51,635 bases of DNA, from the NCBI GenBank assembly GCA_946185345.1, contig CAMHJC010000003.1, forward strand, positions 1 to 51,635, given 5' to 3'. Within the stretch, counting starts at the first letter, position 1. Every line of letters starts with the position of its first letter. This stretch comes from an uncultured Clostridia bacterium. GTDB lineage: Bacteria; Bacillota; Clostridia; Oscillospirales; Acutalibacteraceae. The notes under the pieces are model-generated. The model was not told the DNA's origin, did not search any database, and worked only from the letters and a program-made list of their open reading frames with translations. Shown here in pieces: positions 41,620 to 49,778 of the stretch. The position numbers were made by a program, and so were the translations under genes.

Positions 41620-43923
41620 TTGTCGGAAAGCCCCGAATATATTGTCAAGCGTAGCGGACAGACCGTCAGATTTAACGCTGCCAAAATCCGCAACGCCATC
41701 AGAAAAGCAGGAAACGCAGTTGCAGACGAAGAAATTACAGAGGAAAAAGTGCTCAGCCTCACGAATCAGGTGCTTGATAAAATTCCGTCTGATAGCATTC
41801 CTACTGTTGAACAGGTACAGGATATCGTGGAGGAAGTGCTGATTGCCAACGATCTTCCCAGAACGTCAAAGGCCTATATCCTTTACCGCGCCGAGAGAAG
41901 CAAACTGCGCCAGACCGAGAAGGATCTTATGGACATATTCAAGTCCCTGACCTTCGTTGATGCAAAGGATTCAAACATCAAGCGTGAAAACGCCAACATC
42001 GACACCGATACCGCAATGGGTACCATGCTCAAATACGGCTCGGAAAGCGCCAAATACTTCGTCGACAACAACATTCTCGACAAAGACATCGCCGATGCCC
42101 ACAACGGCGGCGATATTCACATACACGACAAGGATTTCTATCTGCTCACAGAGACCTGCTGCCAGATTGATCTGCTCAAGCTGTTCAAGGACGGTTTTTC
42201 CACCGGACACGGCCACCTGCGTGAGCCTATGAGCATACAGAGCTATTCAGCGCTGGCCTGCATTGCCATTCAGGCCAACCAGAATGAAATGCACGGCGGT
42301 CAGTCGGTGCCGAATTTCGATTATTCCATGGCTCCCGGCGTTGCCAAGACCTTTATCAAGGAGTACTTCAAGGCACTGGGACTTTATCTGGAATACCGCT
42401 ATGATATCTCAACAAGTGCGGCGGAAGAAACCGTGATATTCCTTGAAAAGGAAATGCCGAGAGACATCGTGCGTCTTTCCAACAAAGAAGGCATGGAGAA
42501 GCGTTTTATTGAACTCAAGTCGGAAGGCAAGCTTCCCGAGGTCATTGCCGCGTTTACCCAGGAAGAACTTATCAAGCTCAACACATGTGCGTTTGACACC
42601 GCTTTCACCGAAACCGATCACGCCACATTCCAGGCGATGGAAGGACTCATTCACAACCTCAACACCATGCATTCCAGAGCCGGCGCACAGGTGCCTTTCA
42701 GTTCCATCAACTACGGCACCGACACCTCTCCCGAAGGCAGGATGGTCATGCGCAATCTCCTTCTCGCCACCGATGCCGGGCTTGGAAACGGCGAGACTCC
42801 TATTTTCCCGGTTCAGATATTCAAGGTCAAAGAAGGCATCAACTTCAACACGGAAGATCCCAACTACGATCTCTTCCGTCTGAGCTGTAAAGTCAGCGCA
42901 AAGAGGCTGTTCCCGAATTTCAGCTTCCTTGACGCCCCCTTTAACCTCCAGTATTACAAGCCGGGCGATTACAACACAGAAGTGGCTTATATGGGCTGCC
43001 GCACCAGAGTGATGGGCAATGTCCACGACCGCTCCAGAGAAATCACCTGCGGCAGAGGCAACCTGAGCTTCACCACCATCAATCTTCCGCGTATCGGCAT
43101 TGAGGCTAAAGGCGACTGGAACCTCTTTTACAGCATGCTGGATTCCCGTATTGACCTGGTTTTCAAGCAGCTGCTTCATCGATTCAAGGTCCAGTGTACC
43201 AAAAAGGTGAGAAATTATCCCTTCCTCATGGGTCAGGGCGTCTGGATAGACAGTGACAATCTCGGCATTGACGATTCCGTTGCCGAGGTGCTCAAACACG
43301 GCACACTCAGCGTAGGCTTTATCGGTCTTGCGGAGACACTCAAAGCCATGACGGGTCAGCATCACGGCGAAAGCGAAGAAAGCTACCGTCTGGGTCTGGA
43401 CATCATCAAGTACATGCGCAGCAGAATGGATAAGAAATCCGCTGAAACCGGTCTTAACTTCACTTTGCTGGCAACTCCCGCGGAAGGACTGAGCGGCCGC
43501 TTCGTAAAGATCGACAATAAGAAGTACGGCAGCATCGAAGGCGTAACCGACCGAGAGTATTACACCAATTCATTCCATATTCCGGTTTACCACAACATCT
43601 CAGCCTTCAAGAAGCTGCGTCTGGAAGCTCCTTTCCATGCTTACTGCAATGCAGGCCACATCAGCTATGTCGAGCTTGACGGAGATATGTGTAACAATAT
43701 CGACGCCTTTGAGGCTGTTATCAAATATATGAAGGAAGTCGGCATTGGTTACGGCTCCATCAACCACCCGGTTGACCGTGACCCGATCTGCGGCTACACA
43801 GGCGTTATTGGCAACTGCTGCCCGAGATGCGGCAGACACAGCGGTGAGGGCGTATCGGTTGAAACACTCAGGGAACTCAGAAAGATGTATCCCAATATGC
43901 CTCACTTCGTCGGCATAGAATAA
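41620..43923 (+). CDS. nrdD: Anaerobic ribonucleoside-triphosphate reductase lacking its glycyl-radical segment
   Basis: 767 residues; makes dNTPs without oxygen by radical chemistry. Seen: N-terminal ATP-cone (YIVKRSGQTVRFNAAKI), then the class III barrel with candidate active-site cysteines C214 (LACIAIQ) and C460 (MGCRTRV), HSRAGAQVPFSSINYG, and a C-terminal cysteine cluster C724, C733, C734, C737. The protein stops 31 residues after that cluster. The R-I-x-G-Y-L glycyl-radical loop that normally follows is absent and is encoded by the next gene. Start TTG 41620 with AGGAG 9 bases upstream. The activase gene nrdG is not in the window. Regulated by the NrdR boxes upstream. Confidence 0.92.
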   Translation: MSESPEYIVKRSGQTVRFNAAKIRNAIRKAGNAVADEEITEEKVLSLTNQVLDKIPSDSIPTVEQVQDIVEEVLIANDLPRTSKAYILYRAERSKLRQTEKDLMDIFKSLTFVDAKDSNIKRENANIDTDTAMGTMLKYGSESAKYFVDNNILDKDIADAHNGGDIHIHDKDFYLLTETCCQIDLLKLFKDGFSTGHGHLREPMSIQSYSALACIAIQANQNEMHGGQSVPNFDYSMAPGVAKTFIKEYFKALGLYLEYRYDISTSAAEETVIFLEKEMPRDIVRLSNKEGMEKRFIELKSEGKLPEVIAAFTQEELIKLNTCAFDTAFTETDHATFQAMEGLIHNLNTMHSRAGAQVPFSSINYGTDTSPEGRMVMRNLLLATDAGLGNGETPIFPVQIFKVKEGINFNTEDPNYDLFRLSCKVSAKRLFPNFSFLDAPFNLQYYKPGDYNTEVAYMGCRTRVMGNVHDRSREITCGRGNLSFTTINLPRIGIEAKGDWNLFYSMLDSRIDLVFKQLLHRFKVQCTKKVRNYPFLMGQGVWIDSDNLGIDDSVAEVLKHGTLSVGFIGLAETLKAMTGQHHGESEESYRLGLDIIKYMRSRMDKKSAETGLNFTLLATPAEGLSGRFVKIDNKKYGSIEGVTDREYYTNSFHIPVYHNISAFKKLRLEAPFHAYCNAGHISYVELDGDMCNNIDAFEAVIKYMKEVGIGYGSINHPVDRDPICGYTGVIGNCCPRCGRHSGEGVSVETLRELRKMYPNMPHFVGIE

Positions 43924-43960
43924 ACAGCATTTTTTCAATCATATTCAGGAGGTAATTGTA

Positions 43961-44128
43961 ATGAGCGAACAGGTAAAAGAAAAAACAACTATAGGTGAGG
44001 GCGTTGAATTCGAGCGTATCCGCCGCATCACAGGCTATCTGGTAGGTACCGTTGACCGCTTCAACGACGCAAAGCGCGCAGAGGAAAGCGACAGAGTCAA
44101 GCACAGCCTTGCCGATTCCGACAAGTAA
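43961..44128 (+). CDS. Separately encoded NrdD glycyl-radical domain (55 aa)
   Basis: 55 residues, MSEQVKEKTT through ADSDK. The core RRITGYLVGTVDRFNDAKRA followed by EESDRVKH is the usual C-terminal end of class III ribonucleotide reductase; Gly25 in R-I-T-G-Y-L is the expected radical site. A perfect AGGAGG lies 8 bases before the ATG. The gene starts 37 bases after the nrdD stop and in another frame, so neither stop readthrough nor a single-base error gives a fused protein. A 15-residue charged N-terminus precedes the domain. I infer a small protein that docks on the large subunit and carries the radical. Confidence 0.88.
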   Translation: MSEQVKEKTTIGEGVEFERIRRITGYLVGTVDRFNDAKRAEESDRVKHSLADSDK

Positions 44129-44154
44129 TTTTTCAGCAATCATCCAATTTTAAA

Positions 44155-44200
44155 AATCTCGTCCGGATTGACACATCAGCGTGTGGATTCGGACGAGATT
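44155..44200. terminator. Bidirectional terminator between the reductase genes and galM
   Basis: AATCTCGTCCG (44155-44165) pairs perfectly with CGGACGAGATT (44190-44200); inner CACA/TGTG pairs extend it. On the minus strand a T-run follows; on the plus strand AGTTTATTT follows. Confidence 0.75.
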
Positions 44201-44203
44201 AGT

Positions 44204-45229
44204 TTATTTCTGAGAAAATCTGTATTCCGTTGTGCTTCGGAAACATTCACCGGCACGGAGGACCGTATTCGGAAAATCCGGATGATTCGGGCTGTCCGGG
44301 AAATGCTGCGCTTCAAAGGCAAACGTCATGCCGGGATTACCCATGGTGAATAGCTGCGCTCCGGGCTGATCGGTGAAAAATTCGATTGTCACGCCGCTTT
44401 CCAATCCCTTTGCGACAGCAACAGGCTGCTCCGCCCCGTGTTGACCGATCACAAACGTGTGATCGTAGCCGCCGAGCGTTTTTCCCGGAACGCCTTCCAT
44501 ATCGCTCACAAGTATCCTGGGAGTTCGGAAATCAAACTGCGTGTTATTGACAGATATAAAATTTCCGGTAGGAATACCGTTTTCGTTTAATTCCAGAATG
44601 TAATCGGCATTGATTGTCAGTTCCACGCTACTGTTGTCGGATTTTGGCGGCTTGCGGAATCCGGGAAATCCGGTGTCAATGCCATTTGGATTGAAATAAC
44701 TGTGGTTGGTAAGATTGATAATTGTGTCCCTGTCGCTGACCGCACTGAACGTAATCTCCAGCCCGTTGGCATCCGTAACTCGGTAAACAACGCTGACATT
44801 CAGACTGCCGGGATAGCCTTCTTCGCCATCGGGGGAGAGAAGGGTGAATTCAACACACTCTCCCTTGTCGGAATCCGCTATCCGGCTGTTCCACAGCCTG
44901 GTGTGAAACCCCTTTTTTCCGCCGTGCAGGTGATTGCCGTTCTGATTTTGGGTGAGCCGGTATTCCGTGCCGTCAATGCTGAATTGACCGCCGGCAATCC
45001 GTCCCGCATATCTTCCTACCGTTGCTCCGATGCAGCCTATGGAAAATTTCTCGTACAGCTTCGGTTCGGGCAGCGATACGGCCATATCCATGCCTTGGTA
45101 TATCATTCGCTGCACCGTCGCGCCCAGGTTGATGACAGAAACAGATAATTCACCGTTGGTGATGGTGTACCGTTTCACTTTACGGTTGCCGGAAATCCTG
45201 CCCCAGTTTTCTTCTGTGATTGTTTTCAT
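44204..45229 (-). CDS. galM: Aldose 1-epimerase (mutarotase)
   Basis: 341 residues; interconverts alpha and beta anomers of galactose/glucose. Seen: INLGATVQRM near the N-terminus, GATVGRYAGRI, QNQNGNHLHGGKKGFHTRLW (substrate His), TNHSYFN (catalytic His), and the C-terminal VLRAGECFRSTTEYRF. The glutamate of the catalytic motif is in the last block, as expected. Full length. GGAGAATGAGG SD. Monocistronic with its own promoter and shared terminator. No gal or lac genes nearby. Confidence 0.94.
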   Translation of the reverse strand: MKTITEENWGRISGNRKVKRYTITNGELSVSVINLGATVQRMIYQGMDMAVSLPEPKLYEKFSIGCIGATVGRYAGRIAGGQFSIDGTEYRLTQNQNGNHLHGGKKGFHTRLWNSRIADSDKGECVEFTLLSPDGEEGYPGSLNVSVVYRVTDANGLEITFSAVSDRDTIINLTNHSYFNPNGIDTGFPGFRKPPKSDNSSVELTINADYILELNENGIPTGNFISVNNTQFDFRTPRILVSDMEGVPGKTLGGYDHTFVIGQHGAEQPVAVAKGLESGVTIEFFTDQPGAQLFTMGNPGMTFAFEAQHFPDSPNHPDFPNTVLRAGECFRSTTEYRFSQK

Positions 45230-45265
45230 ACCTCATTCTCCTGTTTATTCACTGTGTTTATTATC

Positions 45266-45294
45266 ATTTTACCATATGACCCGAATAAAAGCAA
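45266..45294 (-). promoter_or_regulatory. Promoter of galM
   Basis: Minus strand TTGCTT (45289-45294), 17-base spacer, TAAAAT (45266-45271). About 35 bases before the start codon. Confidence 0.5.
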
Positions 45295-45365
45295 CCATCC
45301 GATTCGTTGACAGGTAATGATTGGTTCCGTATACAAAAAATTTACAATCGACAGGTAAAAAAACA

Positions 45366-45394
45366 TTGATTTTTTGAAAAGTATGTATTATACT
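45366..45394 (+). promoter_or_regulatory. Promoter of the SRP RNA gene
   Basis: TTGATT (45366-45371), 17-base spacer, TATACT (45389-45394). Predicted start near 45401, where the folded RNA begins. Confidence 0.6.
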
Positions 45395-45399
45395 ATTAA

Positions 45400-45608
45400 A
45401 GCATCTGAAAGATGCAGCAGTTCAAAAGAATTGCTTTTGTTGACAGAATATGATTCGTGCATATCGGCATGCGGATGCCGGATCCTGTGCGGCAGGGCGC
45501 TGTGAACCATGTCAGGCGGGGAACCGAGCAGCATTAAGCGGTTTGCTCTGTGCGCCGCAGCCAATCTGGTGTCCGTATGACGATGTGCATGAAGATTCTG
45601 TCTTTTTT
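45400..45608 (+). ncRNA. ffs: Signal recognition particle RNA, Alu-containing type
   Basis: About 205 nt; binds Ffh to target membrane and secreted proteins. Domain IV is clear: GTCAGG (45511-45516), CGG-GGAA-CCG tetraloop hairpin (45517-45526), AGCAGC (45527-45532), flanked by GAACC/GCGGTT-type pairing. A long closing helix is formed by GACAGAAT (45442-45449) with ATTCTGTC (45595-45602), followed by T6 (45603-45608). Two small 5' hairpins (GCATCT-GAA-AGATGC at 45401-45415 and a CAGTTC..GAATTG one) look like Alu helices 3 and 4. Location directly before dnaX matches Bacillus. The 5' end is approximate. Confidence 0.85.
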
Positions 45609-45664
45609 AATGCCCGCAAATAATTGCGAGCGGCTTAATTTTTTCTAGTGAGAAGGTGTCCAGC

Positions 45665-47356
45665 ATGTATCAGGTGCTTTACCGCAAATGGCGTCCAAAA
45701 ACCTTCGCTGATGTGGTTGGACAGCCTCATGTCACTGACACCCTCAAAAACGAGCTTATTTCGGGCCGAGTCGCCCATGCTTACCTCTTTACAGGCTCCC
45801 GCGGTACGGGTAAAACCACCTGTGCCAAGATTTTTGCCAAAGCGGTCAACTGTCTCCATCCGGTAGATGGCAATCCCTGCGGTGAATGCGAAATCTGCCG
45901 GGGCATTGAAGACGAAAGCATTATGGACGTCACAGAAATGGACGCCGCTTCCAACCGCAAGATTGAGGATATCCGTGATCTGCTGGAGGAAATCCGCTAC
46001 ACACCGGCACAGGCAAAGTACCGGGTGTTTATCGTGGACGAAGTTCATATGCTCACCACGGAGGCGTTCAACGCCTTGCTCAAGACACTGGAAGAACCTC
46101 CGTCCTATGTCATATTCATTCTGGCGACCACCGAGCCGCACAAGCTTCCCGCCACGATTCTGTCCAGATGCCAGCGCTTCGATTTTCACCGTGTGCAGCC
46201 TCAGGCGATCTGCGACAGACTGAAATACATCGCCCAGCAGGAAGGCGGAGACATCGACGATGAAGCCGGACTGATGATAGCCCGACTGGCTGACGGCGGC
46301 ATGAGAGACGCTCTCTCCATTCTCGATCAGGCAATGGGAAAGAGCAAACAGGTCAATGCCCTGACCGTATGTGAAACGGTCGGTATGGCCGGCACAGGCT
46401 ACATCAATGAGATGGCAGGTGACATAGCCAAACGGGATGCTGCCGCATTGATGAGACTTGTGGCGGAGCTTTACGCCAATTCAAAGGATATGCTTCGTCT
46501 ATGTGACGAGCTTATCGGATATTTCCGCAGCATCATGATTCTCTGCACTGTCAAGGATTCAGACGGTCTGATTGTCGCATCAGAAGCCGAAATCAGTGAG
46601 CTGAAACAGATGGCGGCAATGTTCACTCCGGCCCGTTCCATCGAAACGCTGAATTTGCTGCAATCGTCATTTGAAAAAATGTCACGGGGCGTCAATAAGC
46701 GTGTCGAAATGGAAACCGTCCTCATCAGAATCTGCGGTATTCCGGACAGCGGTACTCCTGCGGCACAGCCTTCACAGCAGCAGGCTCCTCCCGCAAGGCC
46801 GTCTCAGCCCGATCAGAGCGCAGTTATTCATTCTCTCCTTGCCCGCATAGAATCGCTTGAAAGAGCGGTTCGTTCGGGAATGCTCCAGGGCAGGCCTTCC
46901 GCACAGACCATTCCGATTCTGGGCAGCACTTCCGAACCCGGCAGCCAGAATTCCTCTGACAAGGGCGGAACTTCGGTCAATGTGCGTGAGCTGAGCGACA
47001 CGGCCAATCTTTACGGTGAATGGAATCGCATCATTGATTCGCTGAAAGAGAATAATCAGGCGGCCTACAGCGTACTTGCCGATTCCAGAGCCTTTATCAA
47101 CGGGAAGTATCTGCTCATCGAAACCAACGGATTCGGCCGTGATATGCTGAGGAATTCACAGGTCAAGGATGCGATTAGAAACATCGTAAGACAAATTTCC
47201 GGAATCGACTGCCGACTGGGGCCATACACTCCGTCGGGAGCAGTTCAATATCATTCATCAAATCAAAATGATCAATCTGAAGATATCCGCCTGTCAACTG
47301 TCGAAAAAATCAGGCAGAGAGCAGAACAGGCGGGTATTGACGTAGAAGAAAACTAG
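45665..47356 (+). CDS. dnaX: DNA polymerase III gamma/tau subunit
   Basis: 563 residues; clamp-loader ATPase. Seen: MYQVLYRKWRPKTFADVVGQ start, Walker A GSRGTGKTTCAK, four zinc cysteines (CLHPVDGNPCGECEIC), Walker B VDEVHM, sensor I ATTEPHKLP, and LSRCQRF with the arginine finger. Domain III follows, then a Pro/Ser/Gln-rich linker (about 370-430) and a short tau-like C-terminal domain. ATG 45665 is used because AGAAGGTG lies 6 bases upstream; a GTG at 45656 overlaps that SD. First gene of dnaX-ybaB-recR-smpB. Confidence 0.97.
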   Translation: MYQVLYRKWRPKTFADVVGQPHVTDTLKNELISGRVAHAYLFTGSRGTGKTTCAKIFAKAVNCLHPVDGNPCGECEICRGIEDESIMDVTEMDAASNRKIEDIRDLLEEIRYTPAQAKYRVFIVDEVHMLTTEAFNALLKTLEEPPSYVIFILATTEPHKLPATILSRCQRFDFHRVQPQAICDRLKYIAQQEGGDIDDEAGLMIARLADGGMRDALSILDQAMGKSKQVNALTVCETVGMAGTGYINEMAGDIAKRDAAALMRLVAELYANSKDMLRLCDELIGYFRSIMILCTVKDSDGLIVASEAEISELKQMAAMFTPARSIETLNLLQSSFEKMSRGVNKRVEMETVLIRICGIPDSGTPAAQPSQQQAPPARPSQPDQSAVIHSLLARIESLERAVRSGMLQGRPSAQTIPILGSTSEPGSQNSSDKGGTSVNVRELSDTANLYGEWNRIIDSLKENNQAAYSVLADSRAFINGKYLLIETNGFGRDMLRNSQVKDAIRNIVRQISGIDCRLGPYTPSGAVQYHSSNQNDQSEDIRLSTVEKIRQRAEQAGIDVEEN

Positions 47357-47369
47357 GAGGACGTTTATT

Positions 47370-47723
47370 ATGAAATCAAGATTACCCAAGGGCTACGGCT
47401 CAGGTCAGGCAACCAACATGAGCCAGATCGCAAAGCAGGCTCAGAAGATCCAGGAGGAAATGGAAAAGGTTTCCGCCGAGCTTGACGAGAAGGAATACAC
47501 CGTCAGCACAGGAGGCAATGCCGTGACAGTCACCATGCTCGGCAAAATGGAGATTACCAATCTCACCATCAGTCCAGAAGCCATTGATCCCGAGGATCCC
47601 GAAATGCTTTCCGATATGATTACAGGCGCCGTCAATGAGGTCATTCGCAGCATCAACGCCGATAAGGAAGAAAGAATGAACGCTGTAACCGGCGGTCTGT
47701 CGCTTCCGGGAATGGGATTCTAA
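47370..47723 (+). CDS. ybaB: YbaB/EbfC-family nucleoid-associated protein
   Basis: 117 residues; small dimeric DNA-binding protein. Seen: MSQIAKQAQKIQEEMEKVSAEL, GGNAVTVTMLGKMEITNLTISPEAIDPED, the family core, and a Met/Gly-rich C-terminal tail GGLSLPGMGF. The AGGAGG SD lies ahead of the ATG. Fits the conserved dnaX-ybaB-recR order; recR starts directly after its stop. Confidence 0.95.
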   Translation: MKSRLPKGYGSGQATNMSQIAKQAQKIQEEMEKVSAELDEKEYTVSTGGNAVTVTMLGKMEITNLTISPEAIDPEDPEMLSDMITGAVNEVIRSINADKEERMNAVTGGLSLPGMGF

Positions 47724-48323
47724 TTGGCTTACCGAGTAGCACCGCTTACAAAGCTGATAGAGCAGTTTGAAAGACTGCCCGGCATCGGAAAAAAGACTGC
47801 GCAGCGGCTTGCGCTTTATGTACTTGACCTTCCGAGAAACGAGGCGGAGTCCTTTGCCAACGCAATCATCGAGGCCAAGGACAAAATACGCAAGTGTACC
47901 GTCTGCTGCAATCTGACCGACGAGGAGCTTTGTCCCATTTGTTCCAGCGACGCAAGGGACAAATCCATTATCTGTGTCGTGGCTGAACCCAAGGACGTTA
48001 TCGCTCTTGAACGAACCCATGAATTCAATGCGGTTTATCATGTGCTTCACGGCTGCATTTCTCCCATGGACGGCATAGGCCCAGAGCAGCTCTGTGTTAA
48101 GGAACTGCTTGCGCGCATCAACGCAGGCGGCGTCAATGAGGTCATTATGGCCACCAATCCGACCGTTGAGGGCGAAGCGACCGCCATGTACCTTTCCAGG
48201 CTGATCAAGCCGCTCGGCGTAAAGGTAACCAGACTGGCTTACGGCATTCCTGTCGGAGGCGACCTGGAATACGCCGATGAGGTGACGCTCAAACGTGCGC
48301 TTGACGGACGCAGCGAATTATGA
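47724..48323 (+). CDS. recR: Recombination protein RecR
   Basis: 199 residues; with RecO/RecF loads RecA at gaps. Seen: helix-hairpin-helix [18 protein letters not shown]4 zinc finger [16 protein letters not shown], Toprim motifs [14 protein letters not shown] and [13 protein letters not shown], and the C-terminal [18 protein letters not shown] Walker-B-like block. TTG start immediately follows the ybaB stop with only a weak purine run upstream, so it depends on coupling. Confidence 0.96.
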   Translation: MAYRVAPLTKLIEQFERLPGIGKKTAQRLALYVLDLPRNEAESFANAIIEAKDKIRKCTVCCNLTDEELCPICSSDARDKSIICVVAEPKDVIALERTHEFNAVYHVLHGCISPMDGIGPEQLCVKELLARINAGGVNEVIMATNPTVEGEATAMYLSRLIKPLGVKVTRLAYGIPVGGDLEYADEVTLKRALDGRSEL

Positions 48324-48333
48324 GGTGAACAAT

Positions 48334-48804
48334 TTGGCTAAGGAAAAAGACACTAACAGAAGCATCGCCCAGAACAAAAAAGCGTTTCACGAATATTTCG
48401 TTGAGGAATCGTATGAAGCCGGCATTGAGCTGACCGGCACGGAGGTAAAATCTCTGCGCCAGGGCAAGGCCAATATCAAAGAGGCCTGGTGTGCGGTTGA
48501 AAACAACGAGCTTTACATCAAGGGCATGCACATCAGCCCGTACGATCACGGCAACCTGTTCAATGTCAATCCGCTGAGAGTCAGAAAGCTGCTTTTACAC
48601 AAAAAAGAAATCTCGCACCTTTACAGCTGTGTAAAGCAGGCAGGCTATTCCATCGTGCCTTTATCGCTTTACTTCAAGGGATCGCTGGTCAAGGTGCAGA
48701 TTGGTCTCTGCAAGGGCAAAAAGTTATATGACAAGCGTGAGGACGCAGCAAAACGGGACGCAAAACGGGCAATCGACCGTGCTTTAAAGCAAAAAAATCA
48801 ATAA
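48334..48804 (+). CDS. smpB: SsrA-binding protein SmpB
   Basis: 156 residues; brings tmRNA to stalled ribosomes. Seen: [52 protein letters not shown], and the basic C-terminal tail [17 protein letters not shown]. Start TTG 48334 with GAGGTG 6 bases upstream; the open frame runs 13 codons earlier into recR. No tmRNA gene is visible in the window. Confidence 0.96.
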   Translation: MAKEKDTNRSIAQNKKAFHEYFVEESYEAGIELTGTEVKSLRQGKANIKEAWCAVENNELYIKGMHISPYDHGNLFNVNPLRVRKLLLHKKEISHLYSCVKQAGYSIVPLSLYFKGSLVKVQIGLCKGKKLYDKREDAAKRDAKRAIDRALKQKNQ

Positions 48805-48810
48805 CAGAAC

Positions 48811-48849
48811 GGCATTCGCAAATTCCTTATAAGATTGCGGGTGCCTTTT
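48811..48849 (+). terminator. Terminator after smpB
   Basis: GGCATTCGCAA (48811-48821) pairs with TTGCGGGTGCC (48835-48845), with two imperfect positions, then TTTT. Ends the dnaX-ybaB-recR-smpB transcript. Confidence 0.65.
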
Positions 48850-48908
48850 GCGTTAATATTACACAGACGGCATGGATCGACATACCGACTGTGATGTGAG
48901 GGATAATA

Positions 48909-49778
48909 ATGAGTCATTCGCTTTTTAATGCCATCAACTCGGGCTATTCCGGTTTTTCAAAAGGACAGAAGGCGATTGCGGATTATATTTGTGAAAAATA
49001 CGACAAAGCGGCCTTCATGACTGCCTCTACACTCGGCAAAACCGTCGGTGTAAGCGAATCGACGGTAGTCCGCTTTGCTACCGAGCTTGGATATGACGGT
49101 TATCCTGGCCTGCAAAAGGCCATTCAGGAGATGATCCGCAACCGACTGACTTCCGTGCAGAGAATTGATGTCGCATGCAGCAGAATCGGAGACGATGAGA
49201 TTCTGGAAAATGTACTCACCTCCGATGTGGACAAGATTCGGCGCACGCTCAGCGAGTCCAAAAAGGAACACTTTGACAAGGCGGTTGAAATGATCTGCTC
49301 CGCTGAAAAAATCTACATATTGGGCGCAAGAAGCGCAGAAGCGCTGGCGGTTTTTCTGGGGTATTATCTGAAGCTGATTTTCAAGAATGTGGTCGTAATC
49401 GATCCTTCCAACGAAAGCGACACACTCGCTCAGATGATGCATGTCGACAGCAATGCCTGCGTTATCGGCATCAGTTTTCCAAGATACTGCAACAGCGCCA
49501 TTGCCGCCCTTAAATTCGCCAACACCAAGAGCGCCAACATTATTGCCATTACAGACAGCATGTCTTCGCCGCTGGTTCAATATGCGGAATGTGCGTTGAT
49601 TGCCAAGAGCGATATGCTCTCGATTGTGGATTCGCTGGTAGCGCCGATGAGCTTGATCAACGCCCTCATCGTTGCGGCGATCAAGCGCAATCAGTCGGAA
49701 GTGTCCGATACCTTCCGCCGTTTGGAGGAAATCTGGGACGAGTACGATATTTATCAGAAGCCGGAGGAAAATATATGA
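48909..49778 (+). CDS. MurR/RpiR-family transcriptional regulator
   Basis: 289 residues: an N-terminal helix-turn-helix of RpiR type (SKGQKAIADYICEKYDKAAFMTASTLGKTVGVSESTVVRFATELGYDGYPGLQ) and a C-terminal SIS sugar-isomerase domain (about 125-265: IYILGARSAEALAVFLGYYL, VIGISFPRYCNSAIAALKFA, IAITDSMSSPL). Such regulators bind phosphosugars. AGGGATAAT SD. Its stop overlaps the flavoprotein start (ATGA), so they are coupled; no sugar gene is adjacent, so ligand unknown. Confidence 0.9.
   Translation: MSHSLFNAINSGYSGFSKGQKAIADYICEKYDKAAFMTASTLGKTVGVSESTVVRFATELGYDGYPGLQKAIQEMIRNRLTSVQRIDVACSRIGDDEILENVLTSDVDKIRRTLSESKKEHFDKAVEMICSAEKIYILGARSAEALAVFLGYYLKLIFKNVVVIDPSNESDTLAQMMHVDSNACVIGISFPRYCNSAIAALKFANTKSANIIAITDSMSSPLVQYAECALIAKSDMLSIVDSLVAPMSLINALIVAAIKRNQSEVSDTFRRLEEIWDEYDIYQKPEENI

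Noticed and set aside
43924-43960. Sequencing error or frameshift as the cause of the NrdD split
   Set aside because: A fused protein would require removing a stop and changing frame across 37 bases that contain a perfect SD and ATG. Cannot be fully excluded without reads, but is unlikely.
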